From contig JBOZIK010000001.1 in the NCBI GenBank assembly GCA_051453625.1, positions 70,801,266-70,865,265 of the forward strand: 64,000 nucleotides of DNA. Direction: 5' to 3'. How positions within the stretch are numbered: position 1 is the first letter of the stretch; every line of letters starts with the position of its first letter. This document shows positions 24,601 to 35,974 of the stretch, piece after piece. Source of the DNA: Welwitschia mirabilis. Taxonomy: Eukaryota > Gnetophyta > Gnetopsida > Welwitschiales. A program made the translations under genes and the position numbers. Below the pieces are notes generated by a model, which was not told the DNA's origin, ran no database searches, and saw only the letters and a list, made by a program, of their open reading frames with translations.

Positions 24601-25295
24601 TTAGCTTGCATTGATCATTTATCATTTATTCATATAATGCATGATAATATTTTTATTTCATTCATCCACTTAATCCATTTTCATTTCAATACATAACATT
24701 TATTTTTATCATGTCTTTCAAATAATAACCCTTTATTTTTCCTTCTATAAAAACGAATAATAAGAAATACATTTTGTTTCATGTGGTCTGACACATCTAT
24801 CCATGTATAAATCCAAGGGAAAATCAATTTGAATATCAATAATATTTATTATTCAATATCTTAATTACATCTAATTTATATAAAACCCATGATTTTTTAG
24901 CATATTACCTTCATTCAATTGTGAATCCATGTTATAATGGTATCCTTATATATCTTACCAGTGCCACCATCTATTTATTCCTAGAAGCATTCATCTTTTA
25001 CTTATATCTTAGTTGCGATAAAATATGGTTTCTTAGTGAATTAGTAATCCTATTATTAAATCTAAACTCCTTTTATTTTTTTTCCAATCCATTTTTTAGT
25101 TTTCTAGTTTTCTCTTTCTCTCTTTTCCATTTTCATTTCTTTTTCTTTCTTTAGCTCTAACATTTGAAAACATCATGAGTAAAAGATTAGGATCATTTTT
25201 GGAAGAAGTAATTTTTACCTCATTTCTTATCCTCTATATATCTTTTTCTATGTTAATAATAATAAGGTAAGNNNNNNNNNNTTGGACGTACTTTT

Positions 25296-26900
25296 TAAAA
25301 AAGAATGGAAATTACTACTTTTTAAAGTAGTTTTAGAGTTTAAAAAAATTTGTAATAATAGCTAAAGATAATCCTTGGGTAATTCATTCCTCTATTCATC
25401 ATGCTTCCTTTGTTGTTTTACTTAGTTATGTACAAGCGTTAATGTGAGCAAAACATCATGATAATTTATTTTACATCCTTCTGAAATCCTTAGTTTTTAT
25501 TGTATTGCACTCAATGTAGAATATGCACCACATAGAAAATAATCCTTACTTTGNNNNNNNNNNNNNNNNNNNNNNNNNNNNNNNNNNNNNNNNNNNNNNN
25601 NNNNNNNNNNNNNNNNNNNNNNNNNNNNNNNNNNNNNNNNNNNNNNNNNNNNNNNNNNNNNNNNNNNNNNNNNNNNNNNNNNNNNNNNNNNNNNNNNNNN
25701 NNNNNNNNNNNNNNNNNNNNNNNNNNNNNNNNNNNNNNNNNNNNNNNNNNNNNNNNNNNNNNNNNNNNNNNNNNNNNNNNNNNNNNNNNNNNNNNNNNNN
25801 NNNNNNNNNNNNNNNNNNNNNNNNNNNNNNNNNNNNNNNNNNNNNNNNNNNNNNNNNNNNNNNNNNNNNNNNNNNNNNNNNNNNNNNNNNNNNNNNNNNN
25901 NNNNNNNNNNNNNNNNNNNNNNNNNNNNNNNNNNNNNNNNNNNNNNNNNNNNNNNNNNNNNNNNNNNNNNNNNNNNNNNNNNNNNNNNNNNNNNNNNNNN
26001 NNNNNNNNNNNNNNNNNNNNNNNNNNNNNNNNNNNNNNNNNNNNNNNNNNNNNNNNNNNNNNNNNNNNNNNNNNNNNNNNNNNNNNNNNNNNNNNNNNNN
26101 NNNNNNNNNNNNNNNNNNNNNNNNNNNNNNNNNNNNNNNNNNNNNNCACATAGAAAATAATCCTTACTTTGCAAATTCATTGACAAGATTCAATTAGTAT
26201 TTTTTAATACTTATCATTGAAGATGTTTTACCTACATCACAAGTGATAGAATCTTATAGTAGACATCTTGATATGATTATAATAATCAAACATAGTAATC
26301 CCTTTAACATATCCAAATGCCTATTTACCATTATAGGAAATAATATTGGTCATAGAAGTAATCTTTTCCTTTCATGTTTAGTATCAGATTTGATCTATAA
26401 TGTCTTAGCTCAAACTTTGAATTTTTAAGTGATGGGATAAAACCTTTTTAGAAACTATTACCTTATCCAATTTGGTAAATATAAGAATCAAGATTGAATT
26501 CCAAGAGTCCTTTATTAAATTTATGATAAAGAATAACTTCCTTAAAGAACTTCTCCTCCTTCCCAAGCTCCTTTCTCTTTTTATAAGAATCCATTGAAAA
26601 ATATTCTCATGTCCCTTTTTCTTCATTTTCTTCTACTCCTTCTTATATCACTCACCATCATTTTTTCACCACTTGTAGTAAACCTCCTTGAAGGAAGCAC
26701 CTAAACCTAAAATGACTTAGATTGAAAATATATGAAAGAAGATGAAGAAAATTATTAAGAACCAAAATTAGATATCTAAGAAACAAGAGGAAACAAATTA
26801 ATAGCTGGAAAGAATGGTTTCTCATAAAATATAAATGAGCTAAATTTTTTTATGTACGTACCCTCCACACTCCTTTACTCTTCTCCACATGTATCTTTTT
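25296..26900 (+). pseudogene. Third ORF of element C, decayed
   Basis: Frame pieces include EWKLLLFK near 25,300 and, from about 26,215, IEDVLPTSQVIES, then SNPFNISKCLFTIIGNNIG and FLSCLVSDLIYNVLAQ. The order (LPTS, a NISK-type block, a SLI-type block) matches the extra ORF of Athila/Tat elements, where LLPTSH, a SINVGKII-like block and a PSLIT-like block occur in that order. Pro-rich (PPSQAPFSFYK, about 26,550) and Lys/Glu-rich (KMKKIIKNQN, about 26,740) tails follow. Function unknown. A 593-N gap (25,554-26,146) interrupts it. Confidence 0.5.
25554..26146. other. N gap flanked by the same 25-bp sequence
   Basis: Bases 25,529-25,553 recur at 26,147-26,171. A separate 10-N run is at 25,272-25,281. 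Confidence 0.8.
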
Positions 26901-27535
26901 AAATTTTTATAGCTATATTATAATGGAATTTTCTCTTGTTTAATTATTTTTGTACTTAATGTAATATTAATATGAATCTTGTTTCTATTAATCTAGTTTT
27001 TATTCTAACCAAACACATAATTAAAAATGTTTTAACTTAGTTTTAAGGCTTTGTAATGTAATACTAGATACATAATTCTTAATAGAGTTAGTGCCATCAT
27101 CTTTTCTATCTAGAACCACTATCTTGACCTACATAAAATAATCTCCATTTTGCTGAGATATTCTACATTTTATTTTTAGTCTTTCCAATAATTGTTTCTT
27201 TATTGAAATATATACAAACTAGCTAATATAGAAATCATTTATTTTATCATTACCAAATCAAATTTCATCCTTCATTCATCATCTTCTTTAGTAATTTTCT
27301 AATTATTTGTGTAGAATACATTTTCAAATTTAGGAACTTAATTCATTATAATTAAAAAGATCTTTTAATTCTTAGTCTTTCTTTTATAGTATTCTACATT
27401 TAATATTTCTAATTTACTCATGATTGCATATTCCATTTTTAGACATTTCCTATTTAGATTTTTTTAAAATTTAGTAGAACATGAATCGTTTACTTCTCTT
27501 TTATTTTGCATTTGATTTTTCATATCCCTTGAAAC

Positions 27536-27574
27536 TTTGAGGATAAAGTTTAGCTTTGGTTGAGGAAGCGACAT
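27536..27574 (+). other. Conserved 3'-UTR word of Athila/Tat elements
   Basis: CTTTGAGGATAAAGTTTAG followed by CTTTGGTTGAGGAAG fits the TTTGAGGACAAAGTTT...AGTTTGGGGGAG word found near the 3' end of many plant Ty3/gypsy elements. It marks the last internal segment before the right LTR. Confidence 0.55.
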
Positions 27575-27736
27575 TTGCACTTAGTTCATGTTTTTTATTC
27601 TCTCTTCTTTTCTTTAAGTTTGAATTAGCTAAAGTTTTCTTGAGTTCTTTTATTAATTCTTGATTACTACTTGACTAATTTATTTGTAACTTTTTCTATT
27701 ACTTTTTTTACTAGGGAACTAGCAAAAAGTCTCTTA

Positions 27737-29075
27737 TGGGATATAATAACACATATAAATTGACATCTAAATAAAGAAATATAATCCTTATTAACATGCT
27801 TAACTAGTCATCATAATCATTTTCTATATTTATTATGCTTAAAGTCATATAAACCTAGTTTTACTAATAATCTTTCTTAACACTATTATTTTGTAGATAT
27901 TACAACATTTAAAGTATTCTGGAAGAATATAAAGTTGTACCAAGCATTATTAATAGTGGTATTAATTCTAAGTATAGTGATGTCAATTCTAAGAGTGGCT
28001 GCATAAGGTATTATGTATATAATGGATTCATAATTATGTTTGTAAACCTTCTTAACCTAGGTAATTCATTTGGAGGATTTTCAAAGGTAGATGACAAAAT
28101 GGATAATTTTTTTTAAGAATAACTCCTTAAATGCTTTCCTCAACTAAATAATAACTGTGTACACTTTGAACATTCTAAGAAATAATGCCATTAGCATTAG
28201 AAATCTTAATCAGAAATCATAATTTAGGATTATAAATACCTTATTTTACTTTACTTTAAGTCATTTATCATTTAATACAATAGACTATTAGAGCTTGATT
28301 CATGTGTTGTTTCTAATCTTCCTCTTAGGAATGGGCTAGATGTTAAGGTAGCATGATATTCCATGGATCAGAATAAGTACTTTTCATTGATTATATTCAT
28401 TTACTCATTTGACAATAAAGTGTTACATGATCTTTCCTTGATGCATTACTTTGATATTAATTTTTGATTAATTTCATACTTGTTATTCTTAGGATTAATT
28501 AATACATGTTATTACTTTAATATCTTTTGGAGATTCTTATTTTCATTTAAGCTTGCATAACCTAAATCTTTATTTAATGGATCTTGGAAGGTCCTTATAT
28601 TTCATGCCTATAATATTATTACTATAAAGGCTATATGGCTTGAAGACATTACATTCATATTTATGATGGATAGGATTATGCTGCTATGCTTGATCTAGAG
28701 CTACATGATCTTCATGTCTATAACGAATGAGATTCTACCTCTATGCTTGAGTTTAAGTAGAAGATACATAGATTTAACTAAAGACTTATGGTTTTCTTAA
28801 ATTCATTATGATAGTATTGATGCTATGTTTATTTCTAATTCTCTTGTACATTTTTAGTTTCCTACATTTATTATCACTATGCTTGCTTTACTGATAATTT
28901 ATAAAATTTATCCTTAAGGAATAATGATATTAGAACTATACTATAAAGAGAAGTTCTAATATTATTGTTAACAATTAGGTTTAACCACATAAGATTTGTA
29001 TTTCTAGGGTGATATTTCCATTTACTATACATTGATGACAAATACAAGTGTAGCCAAATTTCACCATGATAATTC
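27737..29075 (+). repeat. 3' LTR of element C
   Basis: It is the uninterrupted copy of the LTR split by element E. It starts near TGGGATATAATAACAC and ends near TTTCACCATGATAATTCT. Length is about 1.34 kb, against 1.26 kb for the two left pieces combined. Confidence 0.8.
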
Positions 29076-29376
29076 TAAAATTTATCTTATTCTGTCACAT
29101 GATAATTTTGACACTTATGCATTTAGTTTTTGATGTATTTCTTGGATTAATTAAACTTACTTATGAGCCTTTAAAAGATTAAAAAGGAGCTATCATTAGG
29201 AAATGATGCATGTAATTAACTTTGCTAATCAAAGAAAAAAGATTACTTAGTCTAGTTATCTAAGTACATCATAAATATGATCGCTTTCTGTACTCCAATA
29301 TCACTTATTACCCTACCCACTTGTCAATGTTGAATCATTTAATCTTATCAACTTGAGCTATTTCCCTTTATTCATC

Positions 29377-29384
29377 TATATATA
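29377..29384 (+). promoter_or_regulatory. TATA box of the R1 LTR
   Basis: CTATATATAGAG; the same box occurs in the D LTRs at 50,288 and 61,310 (minus strand). Confidence 0.5.
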
Positions 29385-31454
29385 GAGATTCTTTTCTCTT
29401 TTACAAAAATCAAATACTTTCATTTTTTCATACAAGTGCATTTTCTTCTTTCCTATTTCTTTTTTTTATTCTCTTGCTTTTGAAGCTTGGAGCTTAGAAG
29501 CTTAAAGCTAAGAAACTATAGAGCTTGTATCTTCATCAATATTCAACTACTAAATACTTATTAATCTTTTAAAGTAAACTCTTTACTTATATTATTCATA
29601 TTGTCTCTTTTAATATTTTAGTATATGATATAATACTTGCATCACCCCCCTATTTATGATATATCATAAAATTATATTATTCCCTCCCATTGGCTCTCAC
29701 CAAGTTGTGAAAGGATATAAAGGGTTTGTTATGATTGGTGATTCAGGTTACTAATGGATGATTATGATCAAATGATTAGTTCAAGAATCTACTATGTACT
29801 TGGATAACCATGATTATTTTATGTTAATATATACAATAATATATTTTCTATTCATTATGCATTAATTCCATATTATTATGGGTAAATTCTAATTCTCAAA
29901 AATCTCTTTTAAAAAAATACTCCTTCATGGTAATCCTAAGGATCATAAAAAAATATATTACTTTTGAATTAATTTGAATTTTTTACATTAAGTTGAATTA
30001 GTAAATTTAGTTAAAATATTTTTAGATAATTAGTTTAGCTATTATACTTATTACTTTATTGATTTAAATTATTACATAACTAGTTGTAAAAACTTTATCA
30101 TATTTCTTATAGACAAAGTTAAATTTCTAGAATAGGGGCATAGGATAAAAACACCATAGATTATTACTTAGTAGGTATAGATTAGTGAAAGTTCTTATGT
30201 ATGTCTAGGATTGTATTAGTAATGTGAAAATGTAAAAATAGTAATTTTTTAGTATGTAATAAGTTTTTAAAAATTTATATGTTAAAGTATATTAGGAAAT
30301 AAATGCAAAAAAGAGTAAGTAACTAATTTATGTTTTTGTAACTATCAGTTATGATATTTATAAACTTGAGAATCTTAAGATATAGGGGATTAAATAATGT
30401 TTTCAAAACATCTTGAATCATTTAAAAACCGAAAGTACTTTAAACGTTTAATCATTTTTATGTATACTAGAATTGTAATTTTAGAACATTTGATAGTTTT
30501 TATCCTTAAATAATGATCTTAAAAATAATATTTTTAGAATTCCAAGATAGTATAAGTTATATTTTTAAAATATTATTATTTTTTCCAGTTAATAAAAATA
30601 TTTTAATTTATTTTTACTTCCTAATTAACTAATTATTAATTTCTTTCCTATGATGTCTTCTTAGAGTCCAAAAACATTATAATAAATGTTTTAACTTATA
30701 GAAAAATTATTACATAAACTTTTATAGGGAATTTAAGTATATAACATAATTTTTTATTAGAAACCTTAAGTTACATTACTTAGAAATAATATTTTATTAG
30801 GAAAATTATGTCTTTTACCTTTTTCCTTTATCTTACTTTAAATGTACATGCTTGTAAGACTTTTCACTATGGTAGTTTAAGTAACATAAATAGTCCTTGA
30901 TTTATTACTAATTTTTTGACTTATAATATAACCATGTAAGTCTTGTATAAAGTATTGTGTCTTAATAATCATGCTTCAGCTATATTTTCTTTTGTTTATC
31001 TTGATTGGACTAATTCATGGAGATTGTCATATGAGCATGAAAGAATATTTCTAGGACTAGCATAGCTCTAACTATGGATTATTTTTCATAAGTATATTAT
31101 AAAGATGTGATTTGATACATTTTAAATATTTTTATTGTTACTGAAATAAAGAAAAAATAATATTTTCTTTATTTAAATCTAAAAGAAAAGAAATTTTTAA
31201 TTTAGATTTTCATTATTGTAATCTTAAATCTAGAGATGTTTTAGTATATTTGTTTTCTTTTTTATGATTGTTTCTATAAAAAGAATCTAATTATGATTAA
31301 AATTGTTATAACTAGGTACATAAATCATTAAATATCTACATTACTTAGAGTTATATGTATGCATTTATATGTTGTATTTTTAAAATAGGACTAAATCAGG
31401 ATAATCTTAATAATATTCATCTCAATCCTTAGATTGCATAAGCAAGGGGGGTTG

Positions 31455-31471
31455 TTTTTTTTTTTTTTTTT
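31455..31471. repeat. Poly-T run
   Basis: Seventeen T in a row; the homologous place in element D (about 59,150) has only a short A run, so this expanded after the copies split. Confidence 0.8.
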
Positions 31472-31626
31472 AATAATACCCTTTTGGAAGTGGATTTGAT
31501 TACTAATCTCATACCCTGCCCCTGGATGAACTTATCTTAACTTTATATCTTGCACCATCTAAAGATGTTTTAAGAAAGAGGAGATCCTTTATAACTATGC
31601 ATCCATCTCACATACCACTTATTACA

Positions 31627-33104
31627 TATTATGCTGCCAATTTACAGTTATTTGATTAGGATTTATGATTTGTTTTATAGGACTTTTATATAGGTTTAGG
31701 TGTAATTCTAAGGATTTTAGAGATATAAGAGAACATCTCAAAAAAGTGCAATTCTTATCCAAATTTGATGTATTAAAGGCACTTTCCAATGAACATATTT
31801 GTGAAGAAGGATTTCTGATTAAAAAATACTAAGTTCTCTTTAAGGAAATGATAAAAGAAGATCATCATCCCCTTCATCATCCCCATAATAAGCAAGACAA
31901 CCACTATTGATGTGGATTGCTGATTCATCATTTTGAAAATATTTCATAATGTATTATCATCTCCATTGTTGTCCAAATAACAGCTCGGATGACACTGATA
32001 TTTAATTGACTCTGATAGATTCCCTTAACTGTTTTTTCTATTTTTGAGTTGTAAAGGAGTGCACATCTAACATTTGTCCTTTTCTACTATATTTTCTTAT
32101 AAATAAGACCCCTCCTCGAGTCTCCTTCTTATTTTCGTTGCACTGGACATTCTCATGATGGGAGATCAAAGGGAAGGAAATCCATCTTGAGAGTTGCAGA
32201 AAGACATGCACTTGGTAGAGGGTTGTACATCTTCTATCGAGACCTAGCTATTTTGTAAGCAATATGCTTATTACTCTTTAATACAAAAACCTTGTTTTGT
32301 TTTGTNNNNNNNNNNNNNNNNNNNNNNNNNNNNNNNNNNNNNNNNNNNNNNNNNNNNNNNNNNNNNNNNNNNNNNNNNNNNNNNNNNNNNNNNNNNNNNN
32401 NNNNNNNNNNNNNNNNNNNNNNNNNNNNNNNNNNNNNNNNNNNNNNNNNNNNNNNNNNNNNNNNNNNNNNNNNNNNNNNNNNNNNNNNNNNNNNNNNNNN
32501 NNNNNNNNNNNNNNNNNNNNNNNNNNNNNNNNNNNNNNNNNNNNNNNNNNNNNNNNNNNNNNNNNNNNNNNNNNNNNNNNNNNNNNNNNNNNNNNNNNNN
32601 NNNNNNNNNNNNNNNNNNNNNNNNNNNNNNNNNNNNNNNNNNNNNNNNNNNNNNNNNNNNNNNNNNNNNNNNNNNNNNNNNNNNNNNNNNNNNNNNNNNN
32701 NNNNNNNNNNNNNNNNNNNNNNNNNNNNNNNNNNTTAATGACCCTTATATTCTATGTTGCCCTTGATCTGGTGATAATTTCTTGGGTGATATAGATTATT
32801 AAGGGCAACCTTTATTAATCCTAAAAGTGAATAGAGTTAGGGTTATTTTTGCATTATAGGTTAGTTTAGATTGAATCTTGCATCTTGTATTTTATCTTTA
32901 TTTCGTTGCATTATTCTTTATTTTTGGTTTCTAGTATTATTTTACAGAGTAACCTAAGTCTCATACTCATAGACTTTAACAAGATATTACATTTCGGTCT
33001 ACTCCCACTCACACTAGTGTATTTTATTATGTAAAATATTTATTTATTTTATAATTAATAGAATCATTTTAAGCTTAAGCACTTGCATAATACACAATGT
33101 AACA
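31627..33104 (+). repeat. LTR3, 5' LTR of Athila-like element A (subfamily B)
   Basis: It starts TATTATGCTGCCAA (TG to TA in the terminus) and ends AATGTAACA just before a PBS. TATAAATA is at 32,098. It is closely similar to LTR4 and LTR1 and clearly different from LTR5. A 429-N gap (32,306-32,734) is probably only about 25 bp in reality, because LTR4 aligns across it. The flank 31,622-31,626 (TTACA) is the candidate left target site. Confidence 0.85.
32098..32105 (+). promoter_or_regulatory. TATA box of LTR3
   Basis: TATAAATA, positioned as in the other family LTRs. Confidence 0.65.
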
Positions 33105-33107
33105 AAT

Positions 33108-33126
33108 TGGTGTCATTGCTGAGGAA
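33108..33126 (+). other. tRNA-Asp-type primer-binding site of element A
   Basis: TGGTGTCATTGCTGAGGAA aligns without gaps to TGGCGCCGTTGCCGGGGAA, the PBS typical of Athila/Tat elements (complementary to the 3' end of tRNA-Asp). All five differences are C to T or G to A. It lies 3 bp after the LTR end. Confidence 0.85.
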
Positions 33127-33233
33127 GGCTATAAGGAGTACAAGGGTTATCATCATTTGGATGAAGATATTAGACCTTAGTTTAGTTATTTGTCTGTGTA
33201 GCATTGTATTTTATTAGGCACTGATGTTGTGAT

Positions 33234-34850
33234 ATGATCAACTTAGAGAAGAAATATCTAAGAGAAAAATAGCTAATAGAAAAAAACATCAAAGAAGGAT
33301 TGGTGGAAATAGAAATCAAATCAGAAAAGCAATCTCTAAGTGAACTAAAACCTCCTTCCAAATTTATTTTTCCTGAACTAGATCTTCTTAAAAAAAACCC
33401 TATAGAAGAAGAGAATCAATCTATAATATCAAGTACCTCTCATAAGTAAAACAAGTAATAGGATATTCTACCCCTAGTGCAAACCTTACCCTAAGAGAAT
33501 TATTAGCCAATAAGCAAAGAGAAATCCTAATACCTTTTAACCTACTCCCAAGAGATGATATCGAACTTAAAAATTTACATGCCTACCCAAATTTTAGTGG
33601 AGAAAATGATGAGGACCTTTTTTAACACATTAGAGACATTGAACAATTTATTTTTACCTTAGGAAATGGAAAGAAAAAATAATAGATAGAACATATATGA
33701 TAATTTTTTCCATGACATTAAAGGGGAGGGCAAAACTTTGGCTAAAGACTATACCCCACAAAAGCTTAAAAACATGGGATCAAGTTAAGGAAACATTTTT
33801 AAAAAGATTTATGAGTGAAGAAATCATAAGAAAAAGAAAAAAAGATATCATAAACTTCCAATCAAAACCAAATGAAGATTATGCCTCTACTTATGAATGC
33901 TTCTCTATAGTAGTCCACTCTAATCTAGTGGATGCATTTTTAAGAGTAGAACAACTAAACCATTTTTATAGTGTATTTACTCTTCACACAAAACAACTTA
34001 TAGATTTCCCTTGTGATGGAAACCTCATAAACCTTACATTAGAAGATGCCAGGACAAAGTTAGAAAAACTTGTGAAGTTTAGGTAAACTTGATCTACACC
34101 TAAAGAAAATCAAATGGTAGGCCAACTTATTAAAGACTTAAAAGAGGTAAAACAACAAAAAGAAGTAAAAGTCAATCCTATAAATTCTATGAAAGATTTT
34201 ACAACTACCTTGGAGAAGTATGTGGAAATGATTTTAGATGCCAAAACTATAAACAAAAGAAATGTTGTACAAATTTTTAACTTACATGAAGATAATTATC
34301 ATATCACTAAAAACTATTATCTTTTTCCACCATACAAATAAATAATTTGAGAATAAGTTTGTACTTTCAACCAACCATCTTAAAACTTCCATTGAGCACA
34401 ACGAAGGTTGAATACTTATTTTCAAAATAATTCTCAATCTCTTAGAAACCAATTTAAAAACATAAAATACCTGTTAAGATCATTTAATTATCAACATCCA
34501 AATGATCCAATCATAAATATTATGGATGAAATTAGAAGATCTCACAAATAAACAAATTTTAAACTTAAAAACTTAATAAGCATCCTTCAACAAACGGTGC
34601 TAGCAAACCAAAGACCTCAAGGAACTTTAACAACACAAACTTTACCAATACCAAATAAACTAAGAAATGATTATAATATTATAACAAGAAGTGGATAAGA
34701 AATAAACCTTCCTCCATGTGAACCTTTCACCTCCCAAAATAACCTTAGAAATGATAAAGAAGAAGAGAAAGAGAATATTAAAATATTAAAAAATTACAAC
34801 TTTCCTTGTCTTGGTAAAAAGAAAAATTCTCTCCAATAAACCACTTCTTG
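33234..34850 (+). pseudogene. Gag of Athila-like element A, decayed
   Basis: A likely start ATG at 33,234 opens a charged N-terminus (KYLREK, SEKQSLSELKPPSKF). After one frameshift, a frame from 33,490 carries NLHAYPNFSGENDEDLF, then the Retrotrans_gag core from 33,697: LKGRAKLWLKTIPHKSLKTW, DQVKETFLKRFMSEE, YASTYECF and VEQLNHFYS. This fits the GRAKxWL...SITTWxDL...KFL pattern of Athila/Tat gag. The zinc knuckle (about 34,270-34,310, NYHITKNYY) has lost its cysteines. The linker to protease contains YNIITRSG and RSFNYQHPNDP. At least five in-frame stops occur. Confidence 0.8.
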
Positions 34851-34851
34851 A

Positions 34852-35970
34852 ATGGACAGGCTTAACAACAATTCAACTTTTAATGATCACTTAAAATCAT
34901 TAATTAAAAATGTAAGCATAAACTTACCTTTTTGGAAAGTTTTACAAGAAAATCCAAGGTACTTAAAATTATGGAAAGACCTAATAAGNNNNNNNNNNNN
35001 NNNNNNNNNNNNNNNNNNNNNNNNNNNNNNNNNNNNNNNNNNNNNNNNNNNNNNNNNNNNNNNNNNNNNNNNNNNNNNNNNNNNNNNNNNNNNNNNNNNN
35101 NNNNNNNNNNNNNNNNNNNNNNNNNNNNNNNNNNNNNNNNNNNNNNNNNNNNNNNNNNNNNNNNNNNNNNNNNNNNNNNNNNNNNNNNNNNNNNNNNNNN
35201 NNNNNNNNNNNNNNNNNNNNNNNNNNNNNNNNNNNNNNNNNNNNNNNNNNNNNNNNNNNNNNNNNNNNNNNNNNNNNNNNNNNNNNNNNNNNNNNNNNNN
35301 NNNNNNNNNNNNNNNNNNNNNNNNNNNNNNNNNNNNNNNNGTAAGCATAAACTTACCTTTTTGGAAAGTTTTACAAGAAAATCCAAGGTACTTAAAATTA
35401 TGGAAAGACCTAATAAGAAGAAAACATAAATAAATCATCCCTAGTAAGGTCTTTCTTGCCTAATCCCTCATGAACTTAGTTTTACAAAAATCACCCACAT
35501 TTAAAGATCCAAAAGAAACTAAGATGACTGTTACTATAAGGGGAAATAAAAAGATTAGGAAATCCTTAATTGATATTGGAGTGAGTGTTAATATTGTGCC
35601 ACTTCACATTTGTAGGAGACTTGGTTTGGAAGATAGAATAGAGCCTACTATGATTGTTTTAGAATTAGCAGATACATTAGTTAGGAAATATTTAGGCATC
35701 ATTAAATATTTGGAAATACAAATAAAGTAGGCCTACTATCCCATAGATCTGATTATCATAGAAGTAAAGCATAATGAAAGATACCCTTTACTTCTAGGTA
35801 GAGCCTTTTATGCAACAACCCATTGCATCATTGATACAAGAGTAGGAACAATGAAATGTCATTATGGAAATAGAACATTTATCATTAGAGTCTTTGATGC
35901 ATCTGAGAAAGGTTTGGGTGATGACAATTTAAACATTAAACATAATATAAAACCCACTTTATTTTTACAT
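34852..35970 (+). pseudogene. Gag-pro linker and aspartic protease of element A, decayed
   Basis: The linker has NLPFWKVLQENPRYLKLWKD, like INIPFxEALxQMPxYAKFMKD in relatives. The protease (35,470-35,970) reads RKSLIDIGVSVNIVPLHICR, with the catalytic Asp and Gly kept (DIG), then VLELADTLV, and after a TAG at 35,728, LLLGRAFYATTHCIIDT. It ends IKPTLFLH and the element is lost there. A 352-N gap (34,989-35,340) is flanked by two identical 77-bp copies, so that piece is counted twice in the assembly. Confidence 0.8.
34989..35340. other. N gap flanked by the same 77-bp sequence
   Basis: Bases 34,912-34,988 are repeated at 35,341-35,417 without visible change. Confidence 0.9.
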
Positions 35971-35974
35971 TAAT

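Larger units (their letters stand above)
11105..29075 (+). mobile_element. Element C: Athila/Tat-like Ty3/gypsy, internally deleted
   Basis: The two LTRs are 11,105-12,109 plus 20,797-21,046 (left, split by element E) and 27,737-29,075 (right). Between them lie a decayed PBS, gag, protease, a conserved 3'-UTR word, a third ORF and a second 3'-UTR word. RT, RNase H and most of integrase are absent: only about 150 bp separates the protease tail from the region resembling the integrase end. Without element E it is about 9.3 kb including gaps. Outer boundaries are approximate and no target duplication was recognised. Confidence 0.75.
29085..31626 (+). mobile_element. R1: Tekay/Del-type LTR and 5' internal fragment
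   Basis: It is inverted relative to element D and matches its minus strand from about 50,580 and 63,890 downward through 60,840 to 58,958. Shared marks are ACACATGAYAATTTTG-like start text, TATATATA at 29,377, YCACYAAGWTGTGAAAGGATA near 29,700, and TTTTGGAAGTGGATTTGAT near 31,485. The first half of the LTR is missing at the junction with element C. The fragment stops where LTR3 begins, in CTCACATACCACTTA. Confidence 0.7.

Noticed and set aside
24921-25154. 77-codon hydrophobic ORF (also 21,500-21,775 and 49,738-49,947)
   Set aside because: The Phe/Leu/Ile content follows from T-rich DNA. No start context, conserved motif or homologous frame in the sister copies.
34912-35417. 77-bp direct repeats around the gap as a tandem duplication
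   Set aside because: Identical flanks around an N run in otherwise diverged DNA are better explained by unmerged contig ends.
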